Shown piece after piece: positions 1 to 8,868 of a stretch of DNA of 33,116 nt. Every line of letters begins with the position of its first letter. Within the stretch, counting starts at the first letter, position 1. The DNA comes from Thaumarchaeota archaeon S13 (GTDB lineage Archaea > Thermoproteota > Nitrososphaeria > Nitrososphaerales > Nitrosopumilaceae), in the NCBI GenBank assembly GCA_003724275.1, contig RHFA01000102.1:1-33116 (forward strand), given 5' to 3'. Under the pieces are notes generated by a model that saw only the letters and a list, made by a program, of their open reading frames with translations, ran no database searches and was not told where the DNA came from. The translations under genes were made by a program, and so were the position numbers.

Positions 1-1
1 C

Positions 2-304
2 GGGGAGACGCTGGGCATCGACGGCGTGCCCACGCGCCTCTCGCTCGTGCGGGCCGGCCCTGGCGACGGCGCCGCCTCGCTCCTCCTCTCCGAGTGCGAG
101 CCGGGCTCGTGGGTCACCGTGGACATTGACGACGCCATGCCCATAGACGCCGCCGGCGCGCCGGTGGCCGCGGTCCACTGTGGGGGGGAGGCCCCGGTAA
201 ACGCGGCGCTGGTCGGCTCTGATCACGCCTCGGTCGACGGGGACATGTGCGCCTCGTCCGAGTTTGCGCTCCACGAGTGGGCCGTGCGGGGGTGCGCGGG
301 CTAG
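2..304 (+). CDS. Unknown protein, C-terminal part (5' end outside window)
   Basis: The frame is open from the first bases of the window to the TAG at 302-304, so this is the 3' end of a gene that begins upstream; a GTG at 26 is an internal in-frame codon and need not be the start. The visible ~100 residues are acidic, with a few cysteines, and contain no membrane segment or motif I recognise. The stop lies inside the start region of the next gene, so the two are probably co-transcribed and translationally coupled. The downstream gene is a pilin-like surface protein, so a role at the cell surface is possible but only by context. Function unknown. Confidence 0.55.
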   Translation, partial: GETLGIDGVPTRLSLVRAGPGDGAASLLLSECEPGSWVTVDIDDAMPIDAAGAPVAAVHCGGEAPVNAALVGSDHASVDGDMCASSEFALHEWAVRGCAG

Positions 305-3300
305 TGGGGGCAATACTAGCCGCAGTCATTGTCATGGCGGTCATGGGCGCCTCGCTCTCGCTGCTCCACGCGCACCTCGAGGGCGTCGACGAGTACAACA
401 GGCGCGCAGCCGAGGTCGCCGACGCGCACCGGCGCGCCGTCCACGAGAGCGTGGGCGTGTCAGCGGAGCCGTCTGACGGGGGGTCGTACACGGTGAACGT
501 CGCCAACGAGCGCGCAGACCCGGTGGAGATCATAGAGGTGAGGTCTGTCCTCGAGAACGGCACGGCCGCGCGCCTTCCCGAGTTTGGCGGGACGATCAGC
601 CTTGCGGGGTTTGGGGAGGCCAGCGTGGGGTATGACGTGCCCGAGGGCGCCACGGGGACAGTCAGGATACTCGCCGTCACGCGAATGGGCAACACGTTTG
701 GCGCCGAGATTGGCGCGCAGGGCAAAGAGCCGGACGCCACGCGCGCCACGGTAAACGGCATGGGGATCGGAAGCCGCCTCGCCCAGGCCGAGTACTCTGG
801 CCACGTGATATACGGCTCGGACTCGTGGGGCTCCATCTCCTCGCTCAGGCCGCACGTCGGCGTCGACGGGGGCGCCTCTGCTGCGCCGCCGAGCTTTGCG
901 GCGCTCCTCCTCGACTCGGATGCCGAGTCGTCCGTGGCGATCTCGGGCTATGATGCCGGCACGCTGATCACCTTGGGTGTGGACGGGACGCTTTCCAGCT
1001 CCGAAAAGCCCTCCCTCCTGGCGCTCACCGAGTCGCGCGGGGGGCCCGCGGCCTCTGACGCCGGCGAGATTACGGTCTCCGGCACTGGCCAGGCCATGAT
1101 CCGCCTCGACCCCGCGATGTTTGGCAAGCGGGTTCTCCTGAACGCGACGCTAGGCGGCGGGAGGGTCGAGATGCTCACGTCCCCGCACGGGAGCCTGGCG
1201 ACTCCCGTTGACATAGCGCAGGTGCGCGCCAAGTGTCCCGGGCTTACGTGGATGTCCAAACAGAATTACGTATACGCAGATACTACCGAGATCATCGCGT
1301 CCAACGGATGGCCAATAGACCTTAGAGGGTTTGGGGCATACTTGATCTACTCTGGCCCGGCTCCAGAACTCGAGCTAACGCCACATACTGTCACACGCTC
1401 AAAGTCCGGCACGATTGAAGATCGCAACATCCACATTCACTACTGGTCCCTAGTCCACAGGATGCCTACTACAGTCTCGGGGCACGCGACCCAAATAGGC
1501 CTAAGCGAGCATCTCGCACTACGCGACTACCATCGTAATTTCCTTCACGGATCCAACACGTTTTTGTATGGATTTCACCACGGGGAGTTTTCTGTGCAGT
1601 ACAACTCTACATCGCTACAGATGCCGGGCTCGGGCCTGCTCCTGCGCGACGGCTCCCGCGCACATGTTGCGTACGGGCCGGCCATGTCCTCCAAGCTGTT
1701 GGTGTCACAGGCCTCCCCGCCGAATTCTCGCCTCCACGCGGTGAACGACGACACGCCAGTGCCTATAATAAAGCGCTGGGTATCGCACTCAAAATTGGGG
1801 ATATTCCTTGTGTTCAGCACCTGGACACAAACCCACTACCCGCACATCATCGTCTCTGCCGCAGGTGAGCCGAGCCTTGTAACAAGGGATGTTGGGGATA
1901 GCCAGTATAAAGGCGGCGACCAGTTTTTTGGCATTCCAATAATGTCCTTCAGGGAGGGAACTTCAGGAAACGACGACTATGTGAGCCTCGCGGAGGTTAC
2001 GTTTAACGCAATAGATCCGCGCCAAACGATCCTGACGCATGTGACGAACAATCCGAGATACCCGCCGTATTGGACGTTTGCTCGGGTCGCGTGGGACAAT
2101 TCATTCTGCGTCATTGCGGACCGGCCCTACGTCTCCGAGCGCACGTTCGCGTCTGACACGGTGGCCACGACAGTCGTGGTGCCGGAGAGGGATCAGCACG
2201 CGCGACACCTTTACCTCCTAGTCACCACACGCGCAGGACCCGTCACGCTCAGCGCCGTCTCCGGGGACTCCATAGGCGGCCTCACGCCGTCGGTCCCGTA
2301 CGTTATGGAGCTCGACGGGCGGGCGCTCCACTCGGGGATCACGACCGAGCGTGGCACAATCCCGTTCGTGGACGGCCTGCCGGGCTCGTTCACGCTGCGC
2401 CTATACCCGGACTCGGCGTCGTACCGCGGCGCCTTTAGCACGGTCGTCTTTGACCCGCGCGCCGGCGAGTCCGTCAGGGTCGCCGGCGAGGGGGACAGCG
2501 TCTACACGGTCCACACGTGGGCACAGGTGCCCGTGACGGGAACCGTCACGGTCAGCGACGTCGAGGTCCGCACGAGGGACGGCACTGGCCTGCGCCTGGA
2601 GTATCTTGACGGCGAGTACTCTGCGGGCGCCGGAGACGGGGGCCGAATCTGGGTTCCCGTAATACCGGGGCACTTTTCGATACACATGAGGATCAACGGC
2701 GTCGACGCGGCCCTGCGCTACTCGGACGCGCTGGGGGGCAGCAACGTGAGGGTGATTCCGGCCTCCACCAGCACGGTGTCGCGCGCCTCCGTTGACGGCC
2801 CAATCCAGAGCATAGGCGCGTCCGCCGGCACGTCGGCGTACGCGATCGCCTCCTCTGACCTGCCCATAGTCGCCATCATCAGCTCGACCATGTCGGGAAC
2901 CGCGTACATTGAGCACGAGCACGCCGCGCGGACGGTGCGCACGTGCGTGCGCGACCCGCTCACGGGGTGGATAACGGCCTACAAGAACGGCGAGCTCGTC
3001 TATGAGAGCAACAGGATCGTCGACTACAATCCCGCCATCACCAGGTCAAGCACCGTGAACGGCGAGGGGTTTGGCGTCACTCGCGCCACGTTCCAGTACG
3101 ACCGAGTGGCAATCGACGAGACGGTCGTGGTAAACGACGTCTCTGTCGGAGACTTTGTCGAGTTTCACGTGCACGCCAACATATACGCCGAGCACCCCTT
3201 TGCGTCGGCCACGTTTAGGTCGTGGTGCGGATGGGGCACCACCACTGTCCACGTCTCAAGCGAGGCTAGCGCCACTGCCAACATCCACGGCGGGAGCATC

Positions 3301-3312
3301 ATTGTTGGCTAG
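292..3312 (+). CDS. Large surface protein with type IV pilin-like (class III) N-terminus
   Basis: About 1006 residues from GTG 292. The N-terminus is a short Arg-Gly followed by LVGAILAAVIVMAVMG, the layout of archaeal class III signal peptides, in which a prepilin peptidase cuts after the Gly and the hydrophobic helix builds a filament core. ATG 247 gives a 15-residue longer basic leader and GTG 304 would remove the Arg-Gly, so 292 fits the family best. Residues ~55-130 look like the beta-rich domain of archaeal pilins and archaellins (a segment ending TRMGNTFGAEI). The rest is an unusually long extracellular region of unknown fold with several N-X-S/T sequons that AglB could glycosylate. 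An A24-type peptidase gene lies at 18663-19358. The middle of the gene (about 1250-2110) has much lower GC than its flanks. I infer an adhesive pilin-like surface protein. Confidence 0.65.
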   Translation: MRGLVGAILAAVIVMAVMGASLSLLHAHLEGVDEYNRRAAEVADAHRRAVHESVGVSAEPSDGGSYTVNVANERADPVEIIEVRSVLENGTAARLPEFGGTISLAGFGEASVGYDVPEGATGTVRILAVTRMGNTFGAEIGAQGKEPDATRATVNGMGIGSRLAQAEYSGHVIYGSDSWGSISSLRPHVGVDGGASAAPPSFAALLLDSDAESSVAISGYDAGTLITLGVDGTLSSSEKPSLLALTESRGGPAASDAGEITVSGTGQAMIRLDPAMFGKRVLLNATLGGGRVEMLTSPHGSLATPVDIAQVRAKCPGLTWMSKQNYVYADTTEIIASNGWPIDLRGFGAYLIYSGPAPELELTPHTVTRSKSGTIEDRNIHIHYWSLVHRMPTTVSGHATQIGLSEHLALRDYHRNFLHGSNTFLYGFHHGEFSVQYNSTSLQMPGSGLLLRDGSRAHVAYGPAMSSKLLVSQASPPNSRLHAVNDDTPVPIIKRWVSHSKLGIFLVFSTWTQTHYPHIIVSAAGEPSLVTRDVGDSQYKGGDQFFGIPIMSFREGTSGNDDYVSLAEVTFNAIDPRQTILTHVTNNPRYPPYWTFARVAWDNSFCVIADRPYVSERTFASDTVATTVVVPERDQHARHLYLLVTTRAGPVTLSAVSGDSIGGLTPSVPYVMELDGRALHSGITTERGTIPFVDGLPGSFTLRLYPDSASYRGAFSTVVFDPRAGESVRVAGEGDSVYTVHTWAQVPVTGTVTVSDVEVRTRDGTGLRLEYLDGEYSAGAGDGGRIWVPVIPGHFSIHMRINGVDAALRYSDALGGSNVRVIPASTSTVSRASVDGPIQSIGASAGTSAYAIASSDLPIVAIISSTMSGTAYIEHEHAARTVRTCVRDPLTGWITAYKNGELVYESNRIVDYNPAITRSSTVNGEGFGVTRATFQYDRVAIDETVVVNDVSVGDFVEFHVHANIYAEHPFASATFRSWCGWGTTTVHVSSEASATANIHGGSIIVG

Positions 3313-6300
3313 CACCGCGCGCCTGGCGTGCGCCGCGCTTGCCCTTGCGCTCTGCGCGCCCCACGCCGCGCTCGCGCAGGACGCCGCCGACGCGCCGCCG
3401 GCCCCGCTCTCGCTTGCCGCCGACGGCGATCGCTCCCACGAGGCCGGATCCAGCCCGCAGTCCCTCACGCTGCGCGCGCTCTCGGGCGACGGGGCCGTCG
3501 GGGAGGCGCGCCTGCGCCTCGAGCTCCTCGACGCCCCGCGCTCGGCATACTGCACGTGCGGCGAGGCGACAACGGGGGCCGACGGCACGTTTTCCATCGA
3601 GTGGGGCGCAGCAGAGGCCGGCGCCATGACGCTGCGCGTAGAGGCCGAGGCCGACGGCCACGCGCCGGCCGTGGGGAGGTTTGCGCTGACGGTCACGGGC
3701 GCCGGCTCCGAGGCCCCCAGCGCGACCATCTGGATACCGCCGTCGATGCTCGAGGGGCACGAGTACGAGGGCGTCGTGGTGGCCGCCGAGGCTCGCGCGC
3801 AGGGCGCGCGCATACTCCTCACCTCCGGCGACCCCGAGTCGCTCGAGGTGGACCGCGAGGCGATCATCCACCCCGGCGACAACCACGCGATCTTTGGCCT
3901 GCGCGCCCTCCTTGCCGGCGCGGATCCCGTGGGCGTCTTTGCGTCGATAAGCGGGCCGCTCGTGAGCGCCGAGTCCCGCATATACTCGCAGAACAGCGTC
4001 CCCTCGCGCCTAGAGGTCGTCATGGCCTCAAACAGCACGATATCCGACGAGGTCACCGCGTACGTCTTTGCGCTAGACGCCAACGGCGCGCCGGCCCGCG
4101 TGGCCTCCGAGACGGGGGTTCGCCTCGAGGCCGCCGGCTCGCTCGAGGCGCCGGCCAGCGCGGTGATCCCGGAGGGCGGGTTTCACGCCAGGCTTGCCGT
4201 GCGCGTCAACGGCGACGGCCTGCTGCACGCGCACGCCACAGGCCTCGAGGCGGCCGGCCAGGCGATCACAAAGGAGAGGCGGGACGTGGAGCTGCGAATA
4301 GGCGTCGCGCCAGAGCACGCCGGAGAGGACGGCCACGCCACCTATACGGTGTGGCTCGAGGAGGGCGGCCGCCCGCACTCGCGCCACGGGGTCCTCGCGG
4401 GGCAGGTCCACACGGACAGCACGCGCGTGGCGGGGTTTCTCCCGGTGTCCCCGGAGAACTCCGAGTCCGCGGCGCTGGGCCTGCGCGGGGGCGTGGCGAG
4501 CGGGACCGTCTACACGCGCGAGGCCGGCGAGGCGACGATCACGGCCACGGTTCCGGACGTGGGGACCGCCACGGCGAGGGTCCTCGTGGGCGCGGCATAC
4601 TCTGCCAACGTCGCCGCGCAGGGCGAGGACGCGGCCGCTGACAGCGGGGGCCTCGAGCCGGCGCCAGGGGAGTGCTCCGCCGCGCCTTCGGGCGCCGAGG
4701 TCGACGGCATGCGCGCGTGGGTCCACCCATCGCTCACCTCAGGGCCCGCGACGCTGACTGTCGCACAGTACCACGACTCTGCGGCGCACGGCGCGTGCGC
4801 CGCGGCCATTGACGCGCGCGAGGGGACAGGCGACGACGAGGGCACCGGGGAGGACTGCCCCGAGAGGGACGGGGTGCCAGAGTGCCATGCGGTGCGCCAC
4901 CCCATGGAGGCCGACGGCCGCCGCGTGTCGCTGTCCGTCTCGCCGCCCGGCGTCGACTATGACGCCTCCGTCGAGCTTTTGCACGGGTCACTGCGCTCGT
5001 TTGCGGCAAGCTTTGGCGTCCTGGCGCGCGACGTGGGCAACTATACGCTAGCCGCCACTGCGACCAACGTGGGCACGGCGCTTGCCAACTTTAGCGCCGC
5101 GCCGCCCAGCCAGCCGGGGCACTCGCTGCGCGTCGTCCCCCTGCGCGTCGCGCCTGGCGGCGGCATGCAGGACGTGGCCCTCGTCTCTGTCGCCGGGCCA
5201 GGCGGGGCGCTCGTCGGCGCGCGCGAGGCCTTTGGGCGCCCCGTCGAGGCGACGGTAGCCGGCGCGGGCATCCCCGAGCGCACGCTGCGCATATCCGGCG
5301 ACTCGGCCGTGCTCAGGGCCGACCTGGGCGCGAGCACGCGGGTCACCGCGACGGCGCCGGGCCTCGGGCGCGGGACCGCCGAGATTGCGATTCCCGGCGT
5401 CGTGGCCGGCGTCGACCTTGCGCTCCCGCAGAGCGTGCACCTCCACGAGGAGTTTCCGTTCGCGATGCACCTGGTCGACTCGTTCGGTACGCCGCTCTCG
5501 CTGGCCGGCGAGGCGGCGGTTGCGGCAAGCGGCCTGGACGTGGACTGGGGCGCGCGCCGGATGAGCGCGCAGCGGTCCGGCAACGTCACGCTGTCGGTTC
5601 TCGCCGAGCACGGGGCGCACGAGGGCTCTGTCGCCGTCTTTGCCAACACGCTCGGCCTTGACGTGAGGGCGTCGGCGGCGACGGCGCGCACGGGCACGCC
5701 GTTCAGGATAGACGTCATAGCCTCCGCGCCGGACATTGGCATCGACGTGAGCTCGCCGATCCCCTGGGAGCGCGTGGGCGCCTCGACGTCAATAGACGTC
5801 ACCGCCGCCGTTCCCGGCACGTTTCCCGTGACGATAACCGCATCCAAGAGGGGATACGAGCCCTCGCACGAGACGCTCAGCGTGACCGTCGAGGAGTATG
5901 CAATCCTTGACGTCTCGGCGGAGGGAACCGACGGGCGGGCCCTGGGAATGCGCAACGTCACGCTCGTCACGCGCGCGCACGACGGCGCCGCGCCAGAGCG
6001 CGAGATCTCGCTGCCGTGGAGGCGCGAGTACAGGGACCTCGCCTCGGCCGAGGTGGAGTTTCCCCAGTCGCACGGGGGCTCGTACGCGCTGCTAGAGGTG
6101 ACGGTGAACGGCGAGGGTCACGCCGGCGGCCCGATAGCGCTGTCGACGGGCGGGGACACCGTGGTCAGGGCCGTCTATGACCGCAGCGTGACAGTCGGCG
6201 TGGAGGGCGGGCCGGTCAGCGGGGCCGGCGCGCACGCGTACGGCTCGCTCGTGACACTCGTAGCCGAGCCCGTCGAGGCCGTGCCGCTTCTCGCGTACGG

Positions 6301-6553
6301 CGTCTTTGAGGGCTGGGAGGGACTCCCCGAGGGCGCCGCCGTCGAGGGCAACACGGCGGCCTTTGCGGCGGACGGCGACGTCTCGGTCACCGCGCTTTAC
6401 CGGCAGGACTATACGGGCGCGCTTGTCGCGGCCCTCGCCGCGATGGCCGGCACCGCGCTCTGGAGGGCCTCGAGGCGGCACGGCGGCGTCTCGCCGGCGT
6501 GGGCCCTGGGCGAGGCGGCGCGCCGCGTGCGCGCGCGGGCGTGGAATCGTTAA
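3305..6553 (+). CDS. Secreted, membrane-anchored Ig-like repeat surface protein
   Basis: About 1082 residues. I place the start at TTG 3305, eight bases after a GGGAG ribosome-binding site and overlapping the previous stop. This leaves a clean Sec signal peptide with a hydrophobic ALALAL core and an Ala-Leu-Ala-Gln cleavage region near residue 25. An upstream in-frame start at 3155 would put 50 non-signal residues first. The mature protein is a chain of beta-rich, Ig/bacterial-Ig-like segments with sequons such as NST, NYT, NFS and NVT. Near the C-terminus is a divergent InlB B-repeat-like module (FEGWEG followed by VTALY). It ends in one transmembrane helix (GALVAALAAMAGTALW) and a basic cytoplasmic tail, so it should sit on the outer face of the membrane. 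It overlaps the pilin-like gene and probably shares its transcript. Exact role unknown; adhesion or an envelope structure is likely. Confidence 0.7.
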   Translation: MASTARLACAALALALCAPHAALAQDAADAPPAPLSLAADGDRSHEAGSSPQSLTLRALSGDGAVGEARLRLELLDAPRSAYCTCGEATTGADGTFSIEWGAAEAGAMTLRVEAEADGHAPAVGRFALTVTGAGSEAPSATIWIPPSMLEGHEYEGVVVAAEARAQGARILLTSGDPESLEVDREAIIHPGDNHAIFGLRALLAGADPVGVFASISGPLVSAESRIYSQNSVPSRLEVVMASNSTISDEVTAYVFALDANGAPARVASETGVRLEAAGSLEAPASAVIPEGGFHARLAVRVNGDGLLHAHATGLEAAGQAITKERRDVELRIGVAPEHAGEDGHATYTVWLEEGGRPHSRHGVLAGQVHTDSTRVAGFLPVSPENSESAALGLRGGVASGTVYTREAGEATITATVPDVGTATARVLVGAAYSANVAAQGEDAAADSGGLEPAPGECSAAPSGAEVDGMRAWVHPSLTSGPATLTVAQYHDSAAHGACAAAIDAREGTGDDEGTGEDCPERDGVPECHAVRHPMEADGRRVSLSVSPPGVDYDASVELLHGSLRSFAASFGVLARDVGNYTLAATATNVGTALANFSAAPPSQPGHSLRVVPLRVAPGGGMQDVALVSVAGPGGALVGAREAFGRPVEATVAGAGIPERTLRISGDSAVLRADLGASTRVTATAPGLGRGTAEIAIPGVVAGVDLALPQSVHLHEEFPFAMHLVDSFGTPLSLAGEAAVAASGLDVDWGARRMSAQRSGNVTLSVLAEHGAHEGSVAVFANTLGLDVRASAATARTGTPFRIDVIASAPDIGIDVSSPIPWERVGASTSIDVTAAVPGTFPVTITASKRGYEPSHETLSVTVEEYAILDVSAEGTDGRALGMRNVTLVTRAHDGAAPEREISLPWRREYRDLASAEVEFPQSHGGSYALLEVTVNGEGHAGGPIALSTGGDTVVRAVYDRSVTVGVEGGPVSGAGAHAYGSLVTLVAEPVEAVPLLAYGVFEGWEGLPEGAAVEGNTAAFAADGDVSVTALYRQDYTGALVAALAAMAGTALWRASRRHGGVSPAWALGEAARRVRARAWNR

Positions 6554-6556
6554 ATT
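6549..6556 (+). promoter_or_regulatory. TATA-like box of bud32-rdgB
   Basis: GTTAAATT overlaps the stop of the preceding gene and ends 24 bases before ATG 6581. This is the spacing expected for a leaderless archaeal transcript. It supports ATG 6581 over the upstream GTG 6563 as the bud32 start. Confidence 0.5.
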
Positions 6557-6580
6557 GGCCGCGTGCGCGCGCGGGCCGCG

Positions 6581-7201
6581 ATGAGGCTGCTGTGCAGGGG
6601 GGCCGAGGCCGACATATACCTGGGAGAGCGCTCTGGCCGCGAGGCCGTCATCAAGGTCCGCCGAGCGCGCGCGTACATTGACGCGAGCCTGGACGCGAGG
6701 CTGCGCCACGCGCGCACAATCCGCGAGGCCCAGATGATCTCGGCCGTCAAGGCCCTCGGCGTGCCTGCCCCGCTCGTCCTCGACGTTGACGTCAGGCGCC
6801 ACACGATAGCCATGCAGCGCATACGCGGCACGGTCGTCGGGACAATGCGCTCCTCCCGCCTTGCGGCCGCCTGCGCTGGCATTGGGCGGATAGCCGCGCG
6901 CCTCCACCGCGGCGGCATCGTCCACGGCGACATGACGACGTCAAACTTTGTCGCCTCGCGCGGCAGGCTCTTTGTGCTTGACCTTGGCCTGTCCTCGAGG
7001 ACAAGGCGCGACGAGGACTGCGCCGTGGACCTGCGCCTCTTCAAGGAGACGCTCAACAGCGCGCATGCCGCCGACGCGCGCGAGTCGTGGCGGTCATTTG
7101 CATCGGCGTACGCGCCGGCCCTGGGCAGGCAGAGGTTTGCGCGCGTCTCCAGGACGCTTGCGGACATTGAGGCGAGGGGAAGGTATGCCACGGTCACCTG
7201 A
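6581..7201 (+). CDS. bud32: KEOPS complex kinase/ATPase Bud32
   Basis: 206 residues, the normal size of a stand-alone archaeal Bud32. This atypical small kinase (piD261 family) works in KEOPS with Kae1 to make the t6A37 modification of ANN-decoding tRNAs. Visible family features: GAEADIYL at the N-terminus, the nucleotide-binding Lys in AVIKVR, the LRHARTIREAQ segment, the catalytic loop IVHGDMTTSN (residues ~114-123), the metal-binding loop LDLGLSS in place of a DFG, an EDCAVDLRLFKE helix, and a C-terminal EARGRY. The start ATG 6581 puts GAEA where it sits in relatives. It overlaps rdgB by 17 bases, so the two are coupled. Kae1, which is fused to or adjacent to Bud32 in many archaea, is not next to it here. 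Confidence 0.93.
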   Translation: MRLLCRGAEADIYLGERSGREAVIKVRRARAYIDASLDARLRHARTIREAQMISAVKALGVPAPLVLDVDVRRHTIAMQRIRGTVVGTMRSSRLAAACAGIGRIAARLHRGGIVHGDMTTSNFVASRGRLFVLDLGLSSRTRRDEDCAVDLRLFKETLNSAHAADARESWRSFASAYAPALGRQRFARVSRTLADIEARGRYATVT

Positions 7202-7781
7202 CCTGCTATTCGCGACGTCAAACGATCACAAGTACTCCGAGGCCAGCGAAATACTTGGGGGCCACGGGCTGAGCCTCGGCCGCCTCGAGTGCGACCTCGT
7301 GGAGATCCAGTCGCCCTCGCTGAGCGAGATCGCCTCGAAAAAGGCCGCCGACGCGCTCTTGCTCTGCTCGCGGCCCGTCATCGCCGAGGACGCCGGCCTC
7401 TTTGTCGACTCGCTAAACGGCTTTCCCGGCCCCTACTCGGCGTTCGTCCACGCCACGATGGGGTGCGCGGGGGTCCTGCGCGCCATGGCGGGCGGCGCGC
7501 GAACGGCGAGCTTTTGCGCGGCCGTCGCGTACGCCAAGCCCGGCGCGCCGGCCCCGCGCGTCTTTGAGTCGCGCGTGCGCGGCACCATAGCGCACGGCGA
7601 GCTGGGCGACGGGTGGGGATATGACCCGATATTTGTCCCCGAGGGCTCGTCCGAGACGTACGCGCAGATGCCAGACAAGTCGCGCGTCTCGCACAGGGCA
7701 CTCGCGCTGGGAATGCTCGCCGGGTGGCTCACGCGTACGCGGCAATCATGCGCTCGATCGGGCGCCTCGAGTTGCGCATGA
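7185..7781 (+). CDS. rdgB: XTP/dITP pyrophosphatase (RdgB/HAM1 family)
   Basis: 198 residues. The enzyme hydrolyses non-canonical purine nucleoside triphosphates (dITP, XTP, ITP) to monophosphate and pyrophosphate, keeping deaminated bases out of DNA and RNA. Family motifs: ATSNDHKYSEA at the N-terminus, EDAGLFVDSLNGFPGPYS in the active site, GWGYDPIFVPEG, and a closing KSRVSHRA. ATG 7185 follows a strong purine-rich ribosome-binding site (GAGGGGAAGG) inside the end of bud32. The last ~50 bases overlap the 3' end of the convergent taw1 gene, so the final residues (after GWLTRT) are probably not conserved. Confidence 0.93.
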   Translation: MPRSPDLLFATSNDHKYSEASEILGGHGLSLGRLECDLVEIQSPSLSEIASKKAADALLLCSRPVIAEDAGLFVDSLNGFPGPYSAFVHATMGCAGVLRAMAGGARTASFCAAVAYAKPGAPAPRVFESRVRGTIAHGELGDGWGYDPIFVPEGSSETYAQMPDKSRVSHRALALGMLAGWLTRTRQSCARSGASSCA

Positions 7782-8742
7782 CGACAATCCTGGAGACCTC
7801 GCTCTCGTCCATGAACTCAAAGGGCCCGCGAACCTCGATTCCGCGCGCAAACTCGCGCACCTCGTCCATCTCTAGCATGCTCTCGCGCTCGAGCCTTTCC
7901 GTAGAGCGGCCCACGTGCATGTAGGACTTTGCCTCGACAAAGTGCGCGCCAGACGACTCTAGCATGCGCGCAAACGCGCCGTGCCCTTTTGCGTCGGCGT
8001 TGTGGCCGCGTATTAGCGTCACGCGGATGACCGTCCGCGTGCCAATCCCGTCAAGCAGCCCGAGCGTCTCGTTCCACCTCTCCCAAGAGTCGGCATAGCG
8101 CGGGCGGTTTATCCGCATGAACGACTCGCGGTCTGCGGCGTTTGCCGAGAGGTAGAGCTGCGTGGGCAGCGCGTCCTCGTCGCGCAGGCGCCGTATCATC
8201 GACGGCTCCTGGCCGTTGGTGACCAAAAAGACGGACTTTGTGGCCTCGAGGGACTTGAGGTGCCTTATGAGCTCCGGCAGGTGGGGGTACATTGTCGGCT
8301 CGCCAGACAGCGATATCGCATAGTGGCTCGGGAGCTGGGCCTCGTCTATGAGGGCCGAGTCTGCGGCCGCGTCGCCATAGTGGCCCATGAGGAGGCGCCT
8401 TCGCTCGGCCATGAGGCCGCGCATCATCTCCTCGGGGTCTGCGGCCCTGGGGGCCTCGATGGCCATCGAGTCGTAAAACTCTACGGGCCGCCAGCAGTAG
8501 ACGCACCTGTTCTGGCAGTGCATCCCGGCCGGCGAGAACTCCATGCACCTGTGGGTCGATATGCCGTAAAAGGAGTGCTTGTAGCACGTGCCGCGGCCCC
8601 TAAAGGACCTCTTTGTCCAGTGGCAGAGGCCCACGGTCCCGTGGTCGGATATGCCATACTTGGCGCGCCTCAGGCGCGCGGCCTTGAGGCCCTCGATCTG
8701 GACTATGCCTTCGGGCTCTGCGACCTCCCCCGAGCAGCTCAA
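7729..8742 (-). CDS. taw1: tRNA 4-demethylwyosine synthase Taw1/TYW1 (radical SAM)
   Basis: 337 residues. Taw1 condenses pyruvate carbons with N1-methylguanosine-37 of tRNA-Phe to form 4-demethylwyosine, the tricyclic core of wyosine bases. The radical SAM motif CQNRCVYC supplies Cys76, Cys80 and Cys83. A second set, Cys40, Cys53 and Cys66 at exact 13-residue spacing, matches the additional cluster of archaeal Taw1. The N-terminal KYGISDHG and CHWTK, the SGEPTMYPHLPELI loop, and C-terminal EAKSYMHVG are family signatures. The gene starts at TTG 8742; the TATA-like element at 8766-8775 ends 23 bases upstream, consistent with a leaderless TTG-initiated message. It converges on and overlaps rdgB by 53 bases. 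Confidence 0.93.
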   Translation of the reverse strand: MSCSGEVAEPEGIVQIEGLKAARLRRAKYGISDHGTVGLCHWTKRSFRGRGTCYKHSFYGISTHRCMEFSPAGMHCQNRCVYCWRPVEFYDSMAIEAPRAADPEEMMRGLMAERRRLLMGHYGDAAADSALIDEAQLPSHYAISLSGEPTMYPHLPELIRHLKSLEATKSVFLVTNGQEPSMIRRLRDEDALPTQLYLSANAADRESFMRINRPRYADSWERWNETLGLLDGIGTRTVIRVTLIRGHNADAKGHGAFARMLESSGAHFVEAKSYMHVGRSTERLERESMLEMDEVREFARGIEVRGPFEFMDESEVSRIVVMRNSRRPIERMIAAYA

Positions 8743-8765
8743 GACGCCGCCGCGGCGCGGCGCGC

Positions 8766-8775
8766 TTTAATTTAA
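8766..8775 (-). promoter_or_regulatory. TATA-like box of taw1
   Basis: On the minus strand this reads TTAAATTAAA and ends 23 bases before the TTG at 8742. It is the only AT-rich block in the region and fixes the transcription start close to that TTG. Confidence 0.5.
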
Positions 8776-8833
8776 CCTATGGCAAGCCCGCGCGGGGCCT
8801 CCCGCACGCGTGGGGCCGCCGGGATCCGGTATT

Positions 8834-8844
8834 AAGTTTAATAA
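8834..8844 (+). promoter_or_regulatory. Promoter element of first TSP3-repeat gene
   Basis: AAGTTTAATAA, identical over all 11 bases to the elements at 11883 and 13761. It ends 24 bases before ATG 8869, which favours that ATG over the GTG immediately before it. Confidence 0.6.
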
Positions 8845-8868
8845 CCCATCTGCCGGCGCCCCCCCGTG

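Noticed and set aside
3256..4726. Open frames on both strands overlapping the Ig-like surface gene (for example 3328-4641 plus, 3256-4083 minus, 4073-4726 minus)
   Set aside because: Arg-rich or Ala/Ser-rich shadows expected at about 70-80% GC; no start context, no recognisable motif.
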